A stretch of DNA of 48,523 nt, from the NCBI GenBank assembly GCA_002839435.1, contig PGYA01000034.1:1-48523 (forward strand), in the 5' to 3' direction. Under the pieces are notes generated by a model. It saw nothing but the letters and a program-made list of their open reading frames with translations, searched no databases and was not told the DNA's origin. Below, piece after piece: positions 43,457 to 48,523 of this stretch (the first letter of the stretch is position 1; the number at the start of each line of letters is the position of its first letter). This DNA is from Candidatus Riflebacteria bacterium HGW-Riflebacteria-2. GTDB taxonomy: Bacteria > Muiribacteriota > Ozemobacteria > Ozemobacterales > Ozemobacteraceae. The position numbers were made by a program, and so were the translations under genes.

Positions 43457-43485
43457 ATCTTAATTGTCGGACGCAAATTCGTCAA
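43457..43485 (-). promoter_or_regulatory. Putative sigma70 promoter of glnN
   Basis: On the minus strand TTGACG (43485-43480, 5/6) and TAAGAT (43462-43457, 4/6) are 17 bases apart. Transcription would start near 43450, about 40 bases before the ATG. No sigma54 GG-N10-GC element was seen. Confidence 0.6.
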
Positions 43486-43601
43486 GCGTTAAACATTAAT
43501 TTACAGTAAAATTACATATTTCAACTCTTCAAATCATTAAATTTTGATTATCCAAGAGTTACGAAGCGCATACTTGCATAATTGTGCGGCAATGGCCGCC
43601 A

Positions 43602-45524
43602 TCAGCTTTTTTCTGTATTTATGGGTAGCCATTTTTTAATGATGTTACTCAAATCATGCATGCGAAAGGGCTTAACCAGGCAGTCATTCATGCCAGCCTT
43701 GAAACAGGCATCCCGGGTTTCGGAAAAAGCGTCGGCAGTAACGGCAATCGCCGGAATCGAACGATTGAAATTGGCGCCTGTATTACCACGCACCAGCTTG
43801 ATAGTTTCAAAACCGTCCAGCAGCGGCATTTGAAGATCAAGCAACAAAATATCATATCTGTGGCTGGCCAGTGCCAGAATAGCTTCATGCCCATTTGAAA
43901 CAACATCTACCGGTATGCCCAGCTTGTCAAGCATAGCTTTAACAACATACTGATTAACAGGATTATCTTCGGCGAGCAAAGCACGGTAATTATTCTGCGC
44001 CAGCTCCGGCAGAGGTATGGCAACCATCCTTCCTGATAATGACCTGGCCGGCCCGTAGTATTTCTCTGATGCCTCACTGCCAGTCTCCAGTGGCAATGGA
44101 ATGTGGAACCAGAAGTGGGAACCTTTTCCAAGTTCGCTTTGAACAAATATCTGTCCATTCATTAAAAGCACGAGTTTTTTGGAAATAGCCAGTCCAAGCC
44201 CGCTACCACCGAATCTCCTGGTGTTGGAAGAATCAAGCTGGGTAAAACTCTGAAACAGAAGATTCTGTTTCTCCTGTGCAATACCAATGCCAGAATCCTC
44301 AACATCAAACCTGACGTGGGTTTTACCTGAAGCGTAATCAGGAGCGACCTTCAAGACGACTTCACCCTCGCCGGTAAACTTTATGGCATTGTCCAACAGG
44401 TTTACCAGAACCTGACGCAGTTTGGCAGAGTCGCCTCTAACAAGCTCCGGCAGGGCTTCCTCCATTTCAAGCTTGTAAGAAAGATTTTTGATAACGGCAC
44501 TGTGGCGCATCTGCTCAAAAACACCACGAACAATGCTTTTCAGGTCAAAAACGCTGTCTTCAATATCCATTTTTCCCGATTCTATCTTGCTTATGTCAAG
44601 AATATCATTGATCAGCATCAGTAAGGAATTGCTGCTGTCACGAATGATCTCGGCATACTGTCGCTGTTCATCTGAAAGTTCGCTGTGCAGCATAATTTCC
44701 ACCATGCCATAAATTCCATGAATCGGCGTACGAATCTCGTGGCTCATGTTGGCAAGAAATATACTTTTTGCCTGGCTGGCAGCGTCGGCCTTCTTCCTGG
44801 CTGTGACAAGTTCGCGTTCGGCCAGCACCAGACGGGTTACATCGGCAAAGAAACCAACCACATGTTGCCGGTTGCCCAACATCATCAGCGTTGTGTTCAA
44901 ATCAGCATAAAATATCGATCTGTCTTTTTTCAGGCAGATAATTTTAGATATCTCATTCCTGACTGCTCTGCTGCTGTCTCTAAAACTATCCATTGCCTGC
45001 TCATAATCAGCGGGGTGACATTCTGCAACCTGTTTTCCAACCAGCTCGTGCGGTTCATAGCCAAACATATGCGCAGCGGCCTGGTTTACTTCAACAATAG
45101 TTTTACTCTCGACATCTGCCACTATTACACCATGACCGCCCCCCTCAAAAAGAGCACGGTATCTTTCCTCTGACTCGGAGACTTTTAACTGAGCATCATT
45201 TGTAGTTTCCAGCAAATTGAGAAGTAATGCTTCGGCATTCTTGCGATGGTATTCATATCCTGCCGCAATAATGTAAGCAAAAGCATATACGCCAAAAAAA
45301 CGCTTCAAAAACTCTGTTTCATAGAGATAAAGCGTGCCTGTCTGATACGGCGCAAGCACCACGAACACCACGCAGATAAAAATATACAAACCAGCCAGAA
45401 AGATCCCGTTCCTGAATCCGGCAAGAAAAAAAACGATCGGCGGAAAAATTAAGCTCCAAAGCGCTCCCATGCCTGACACGCCTCCGGTTGCAAACAGATA
45501 TAGGAAAAAAAAAACAACAGGCAA
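43602..45524 (-). CDS. Hybrid histidine kinase, main reading frame downstream of a homopolymer
   Basis: 640 aa from a TTG at 45524, but the frame is probably not complete: a 10-base A run (45505-45514) separates it from its natural N-terminus at 45762. It begins with hydrophobic helices (residues 1-90). A PAS domain follows (about 118-232, with ALFEGGGHGVIVADVE). The HisKA phosphorylation site is His262 (ANMSHEIRTPIHG). The ATPase domain has the N box DNAIKF, G1 DSGIGI and G2 GGSGLGLAIS. A fused receiver domain carries phospho-acceptor Asp563 in LLDLQMP, the TADAF switch and Lys618 in KPF. All catalytic residues are intact. No separate response regulator is adjacent. No terminator was found between its stop and the glnN promoter. 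Confidence 0.88.
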   Translation of the reverse strand: MPVVFFFLYLFATGGVSGMGALWSLIFPPIVFFLAGFRNGIFLAGLYIFICVVFVVLAPYQTGTLYLYETEFLKRFFGVYAFAYIIAAGYEYHRKNAEALLLNLLETTNDAQLKVSESEERYRALFEGGGHGVIVADVESKTIVEVNQAAAHMFGYEPHELVGKQVAECHPADYEQAMDSFRDSSRAVRNEISKIICLKKDRSIFYADLNTTLMMLGNRQHVVGFFADVTRLVLAERELVTARKKADAASQAKSIFLANMSHEIRTPIHGIYGMVEIMLHSELSDEQRQYAEIIRDSSNSLLMLINDILDISKIESGKMDIEDSVFDLKSIVRGVFEQMRHSAVIKNLSYKLEMEEALPELVRGDSAKLRQVLVNLLDNAIKFTGEGEVVLKVAPDYASGKTHVRFDVEDSGIGIAQEKQNLLFQSFTQLDSSNTRRFGGSGLGLAISKKLVLLMNGQIFVQSELGKGSHFWFHIPLPLETGSEASEKYYGPARSLSGRMVAIPLPELAQNNYRALLAEDNPVNQYVVKAMLDKLGIPVDVVSNGHEAILALASHRYDILLLDLQMPLLDGFETIKLVRGNTGANFNRSIPAIAVTADAFSETRDACFKAGMNDCLVKPFRMHDLSNIIKKWLPINTEKS

Positions 45525-45762
45525 TGATGGATGAATATCTTGGAATGTCGCTGCCTGGTCGTTTTAAGCTCCAGATGGCATTGAAGCTGAAGACTAAAAA
45601 CATCAAAAAATCTATAGCAGCAAGTACATAGTTTGCGCTCTGCAGATTTTCTATCCCAAACCAGATACCATAGCTGATGGCAAGGACTGATGCTATCATC
45701 AAAATCCGCTGTCGCAGAATGTTATCATCGAAAACTACGCTACTGCTTTTTTCAACACTCAT
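45319..45762 (-). pseudogene. Frameshifted N-terminal part of the hybrid histidine kinase
   Basis: The ATG at 45762 opens a frame with two good transmembrane helices (MIASVLAISYGIWFGI and YVLAAIDFLMFLVF) up to RPGSDIPRYSSII. It then reads through the T10 run on the coding strand into out-of-frame, Arg-rich sequence (VCNRRRVRHGS). With 9 T instead of 10 it would continue as ACCFFFLYLFATGG into the kinase frame, giving one protein of about 720 aa with six helices. Upstream is AGGT at 9 bases. This may be a true mutation, a sequencing error in the homopolymer, or a slippage-expressed gene. Confidence 0.75.
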
Positions 45763-46132
45763 ATCAATTTACCTGATCATCGAGCTAAATCTAAGAAGCT
45801 GGGTGGACATGATCCAGGACTGGCCGAAAGTATCTTGAAGCCTTCATTGAAACCTTAACAAGCGAATTTGTTTGTTCAAACAGTTTTGCGTGATTCAAAG
45901 ATAGACGTTACAATGATTGTCAATACTAGCTTCAGGCTTAATGATAGCACATACAATGTCAGATGAGAAAGAATCAAGATTTGCAGTATTAACTTCTCCG
46001 CAGAGTGACAGCAAAATGATCTTTCGCTCTGCTACCAATTGCACACAGGATACCAGCTGAAATTATGAGCTTCAATGCCTTTTGTAAAAGCAGCGCCTGG
46101 AAAATGGGAATGACAAGCTTGCAGGAGAGTGT
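45763..46132. other. Divergent intergenic region with no assigned gene
   Basis: 370 bases between the kinase start (minus) and the small membrane protein (plus). A perfect TTGACA occurs on the minus strand at 45928-45923, but no good -10 lies at 16-18 bases. No hairpin with a T tract, no tRNA and no convincing short ORF were seen. Promoters for both genes should lie here. Confidence 0.6.
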
Positions 46133-46510
46133 ATGGAAAAACTTAATTCGGTTAAGCTGGCAATTACCGGAACGCTTCTCTTTATTCTCGTCGGCACAGC
46201 TTCTTATCTTGCAATCATGCTGCTATTCGGTTTTGAAATCTTCAATTTTTTCAGAAATAGACTCAATCAGTCCGAATTGTATTCTGCCAACTTCTGGAGC
46301 TTCTGGACGGCTCTGTTTTTATATCAGGTGATGAATTTTATTGGCTTCAACACCGGCTTTAACTGGCTATTCCCGGTAGCGAATTTCTCAGAAGCTGAAG
46401 CCAGAGACCGCTCAATCATCAAATATTTGATGCTCGCAGGACTGTGCCTGGGAACACTTCTGCTGATCCTTTTACGACCCGATCCGGGTTTCTATAATGT
46501 CGCGGTGTAA
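46133..46510 (+). CDS. Small three-helix membrane protein of unknown function
   Basis: 125 aa from the ATG at 46133, with AGGAG 5 bases upstream. Helices lie at about 8-35 (ITGTLLFILVGTASYLAIML), 55-72 (WTALFLYQVMNFIGF) and 100-117 (YLMLAGLCLGTLLLILL). No known motif. It stands between the divergent kinase gene and the ankyrin-repeat gene (267-base gap), so its operon partners are unknown. Confidence 0.75.
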   Translation: MEKLNSVKLAITGTLLFILVGTASYLAIMLLFGFEIFNFFRNRLNQSELYSANFWSFWTALFLYQVMNFIGFNTGFNWLFPVANFSEAEARDRSIIKYLMLAGLCLGTLLLILLRPDPGFYNVAV

Positions 46511-46695
46511 GGCGGATAATTGCTGAACACGAACAGCTGAAAATATTTCTGCACCTCATATCCTCGTTCCCAGGTAAAACCCGTGAATTTCAAGAAAACT
46601 CAATATCATGATCTCTGTAGATAATGGTTTGTTACAACTCACCGAGAATTGCTGATTCATGCAATCTTTGCTTCCAGCTACCTGGTATAGTATTC

Positions 46696-46723
46696 TTGGT
46701 TCGAGTCGAGTCAATCTTATAAA
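46696..46723 (+). promoter_or_regulatory. Putative promoter of the ankyrin-repeat gene
   Basis: TTGGTT (46696-46701) and TATAAA (46718-46723) are 16 bases apart. Transcription would start near 46731, 47 bases before the ATG. Confidence 0.45.
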
Positions 46724-46777
46724 ATCTGCGAGCTTTTAGAGCGAGTTCTAATTAGACGAAATCAAGGAAGGGTATCT

Positions 46778-48379
46778 ATGATTCAGGCGCTGATCTGGTT
46801 ATCAGGACTGGCGACGCTTGCTGGTTTTTTGCTGTTCTTTCCAATTTGGCTGCTATTGTATATAAGTAAGCGAAAAGCAGTTTTGACTGCCACGGCATTT
46901 GTGTCCTTTATGGCTGCCGTTATTATTTACGGCCTACTTCTGAGCAACGTCGAAAATATTATCAAAAAGGGAGACCTGCTTCGATTGCAGGCAATACGGT
47001 ATCTCGCTCCTACCATGTGGCTGGCCATGCGTGATAATCTATGGAATTTAGTAGCTGAAAGCGAGCAGGCTTTTCCCAGCGTCTGGAAATTCATGCTTGA
47101 GCATGGGGCTTCTCCAGATGGTGCATTCGATGAGATATTCCTCTTACGCAGAAGCTCTCTAAAGGATGAAGAGGCAGCGACCCTGGCCGAGATATTGCTG
47201 ACTGCACGTGGGTGGAATGGGCCTTCCGCAAAGCTCGAACTCTTGTTGAAGCGAGCGATTGAGGCCCGACATTTTCGAACGATTGTTGCCTTTACCAGAC
47301 ATGGAATCGGTACGTCTTTGAAATTCATGCCGGACGAAAAGTCGCTTCTGCATCTCGCAGTCGATGCCGGTGCTGATTCTGAATCACTGCATACTCTGGC
47401 GAAATGCATGGGTAAGAACTGCTGGCGTGATTTCGATACTTCAGGCTATACGCCCGTTCATTATCTCCGACATCCCGAACAACTGAATGCACTTCCATCA
47501 GCCTCAGAATCTGTATTGCTGTTTACCAGAAACGGAGCGACCCTGCTTCACCTGGCAGTGCAAAACAGACGCCATGCGCTCTTCGATTCCCTCATACAAT
47601 CTGGAATTGCCACCGACACCCCAGACCTGGACGGCTGCCCGCCGGCTTTTTATGCGACCGACTTTGCCACCTTTCAAAAACTCAGGCCAAGGGGATTGAA
47701 TCCAGCCCTGGCAAACACAGAAGGGTTCAATCGCCTATGGGGGAATGCGCTGAAGAGTGGTTCGGAGGAATTCATCGCAACCCTGCTGCAGGAAGGAGCC
47801 AATCCTGACGCCAGATTGTTCAACGGCAATCGACCGCTTCACCAGATCCTTCTGACCTATGGCGTAGATTTGCAATATATTCCCCGCCTGATCAATCGTC
47901 TGGCCAGTGCCGGTGTCGATATCAACCAGCCCAACTGGAATGGCGATACTCCTCTGCACTATGCGATCATGCAAAACAACTTATCTGCCGCACAGCTGTT
48001 TATAGATCTGGGAGCCAATACCCGCCTGAGAAACAATCAAGGCAAAACTGTAATATCAGCCATGTGGGAAACTCGAAACAGAGGACTATGGAGCGACCTC
48101 TATCACCAACTTATCATGCAGGGAATCCTGGCAGAAGTAGAACATCCCGTCGATCAAAACCTACCCGACTGGAACCGCTCTTTTCCAGCTGATGATTCAG
48201 CTGAAGATGAAGATGTAATAAGCACTTCCGACCAGTCCTGCCCCAGATGCGGCGGCTCAGGCCGATGCCGGACATGCAACGGCACTGGTAAAAGCGGCAT
48301 AAGCCAAAAAAAATGCTCCGCGTGTTCCAGCAAAGGATCATGCCTCTACTGCCGGGGCACCGGCAAACGATTCCCATAG
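46778..48379 (+). CDS. Membrane-anchored ankyrin-repeat protein with a Cys-rich DnaJ-like tail
   Basis: 533 aa, with GGAAGGG 5 bases before the ATG. Two transmembrane helices (about 4-30 and 34-57) anchor it. Ankyrin-type repeats follow between 180 and 440, for example DTSGYTPVHYLRHPEQL, NGATLLHLAVQNRRHALFDS and NGDTPLHYAIMQNNLSAAQL, then IDLGANTRLRNNQGKT. An acidic linker (PADDSAEDEDVIS) leads to a C-terminal Cys-rich segment: CPRCGGSGRCRTCNGTG, then CSACSSKGSCLYCRGTGK. These repeat the CxxCxGxG zinc-binding pattern of DnaJ. The layout suggests a docking protein at the membrane with a zinc-binding or chaperone-like tail. No catalytic domain is visible. Confidence 0.85.
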   Translation: MIQALIWLSGLATLAGFLLFFPIWLLLYISKRKAVLTATAFVSFMAAVIIYGLLLSNVENIIKKGDLLRLQAIRYLAPTMWLAMRDNLWNLVAESEQAFPSVWKFMLEHGASPDGAFDEIFLLRRSSLKDEEAATLAEILLTARGWNGPSAKLELLLKRAIEARHFRTIVAFTRHGIGTSLKFMPDEKSLLHLAVDAGADSESLHTLAKCMGKNCWRDFDTSGYTPVHYLRHPEQLNALPSASESVLLFTRNGATLLHLAVQNRRHALFDSLIQSGIATDTPDLDGCPPAFYATDFATFQKLRPRGLNPALANTEGFNRLWGNALKSGSEEFIATLLQEGANPDARLFNGNRPLHQILLTYGVDLQYIPRLINRLASAGVDINQPNWNGDTPLHYAIMQNNLSAAQLFIDLGANTRLRNNQGKTVISAMWETRNRGLWSDLYHQLIMQGILAEVEHPVDQNLPDWNRSFPADDSAEDEDVISTSDQSCPRCGGSGRCRTCNGTGKSGISQKKCSACSSKGSCLYCRGTGKRFP

Positions 48380-48383
48380 CACC

Positions 48384-48400
48384 AGTCGCGTCGCGCGACT
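48384..48400. repeat. GC-rich palindrome after the ankyrin gene
   Basis: AGTCGCG and CGCGACT form a perfect 7-bp inverted repeat around TCG, five bases after the stop codon. No T tract follows, so it is not a typical terminator. It may be part of an intergenic repeat family together with the short tandem repeats at 48461-48501. Confidence 0.45.
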
Positions 48401-48460
48401 CAGGGCTCCATCCCCCACCTGTTCAGCAAAGCGACCGAGTTAGAGACCAGTATGCGGGAA

Positions 48461-48501
48461 CGATTGTCGATTACGATTACGCGCACGAGCACGAGCACGA
48501 C
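48461..48501. repeat. Short tandem repeats at the right edge
   Basis: Two copies of CGATTA (48468-48479) are followed by three copies of the hexamer GCACGA (48482-48500). On the minus strand the sequence reads as alternating Val/Leu/Val/Ile codons without a start. It looks like a low-complexity intergenic element rather than a gene. Confidence 0.5.
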
Positions 48502-48523
48502 ATCAATACTCTGCTCTCAACGA

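Noticed and set aside
45923..45928. Promoter of the kinase gene from the perfect TTGACA on the minus strand
   Set aside because: No acceptable -10 hexamer lies 16-18 bases downstream.
1..48523. CRISPR arrays, tRNA genes, insertion sequences and prophage genes
   Set aside because: No regularly spaced direct repeats, cloverleaf-like segments, transposase or phage-type motifs were recognised by reading; a tRNAscan, CRISPR finder or IS search was not possible here.

Overview
The window is a dense stretch of bacterial chromosome, about 48.5 kb. It carries housekeeping operons mixed with secreted, envelope and signalling genes. I see no tRNA, rRNA, insertion sequence, prophage or CRISPR array. An OmpA-like C-terminal domain and many Sec-type signal peptides suggest a Gram-negative-type envelope. 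The type III glutamine synthetase, the two-subunit glycine decarboxylase, the PEGA, SUMF-fold and clostripain proteins and the class III cyclase fit a heterotrophic lineage outside the classic model phyla. A Riflebacteria-like origin is only a guess; no marker gene here settles taxonomy.

Layout. 1-4.6 kb: a truncated left-edge gene, a secreted TPR-like protein, a multi-pass membrane protein and a ketosynthase-like/PlsC acyltransferase fusion. 4.7-10.6 kb (minus strand): a tightly overlapping pyrimidine operon pyrC-E-F-B-I-D-K, driven by a near-consensus sigma70 promoter and with a stem-loop in its leader. Only carbamoyl-phosphate synthase is missing for UMP synthesis. 10.7-14.6 kb (minus): two SPFH/band-7 proteins, an ADP-ribosylglycohydrolase-family protein and a SUMF-fold lipid- or membrane-anchored protein. 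14.8-18.7 kb (plus): a small membrane protein with a TPR/PEGA protein, then an RCK potassium channel followed by a free-standing cyclic-nucleotide-binding protein. 18.8-25.4 kb: secreted subtilisin (minus), then threonine synthase, a PA14-OmpA protein, a clostripain-family protease and a secreted glycine-zipper protein (plus). 25.4-27.3 kb (minus): a DUF1848 protein and a periplasmic-binding-fold protein that has no signal peptide.

27.5-38.9 kb (plus): a one-carbon operon folD, class V aminotransferase, fhs, gcvT, glyA, gcvH, gcvPA, gcvPB, followed closely by a CCA-adding-type nucleotidyltransferase and a small secreted protein. Together folD, fhs, the glycine cleavage proteins and glyA link formate, methylene-THF, glycine and serine. 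They could run oxidatively (glycine to formate with ATP gain) or reductively (formate to glycine and serine). Dihydrolipoamide dehydrogenase must be elsewhere.

38.9-48.5 kb: a UPF0316 membrane protein, a membrane-anchored GAF-adenylate cyclase (a possible source of the nucleotide sensed by the CNB protein at 18.2 kb), glutamine synthetase III, a hybrid histidine kinase whose membrane part is split by a 10-base A run, a small membrane protein, and an ankyrin-repeat membrane protein with a cysteine-rich tail. The right edge holds a GC palindrome and short tandem repeats.

The sites most worth checking are the homopolymer-split kinase, the pyr leader, the one-carbon operon, the ketosynthase-like/acyltransferase fusion and the leaderless binding protein.
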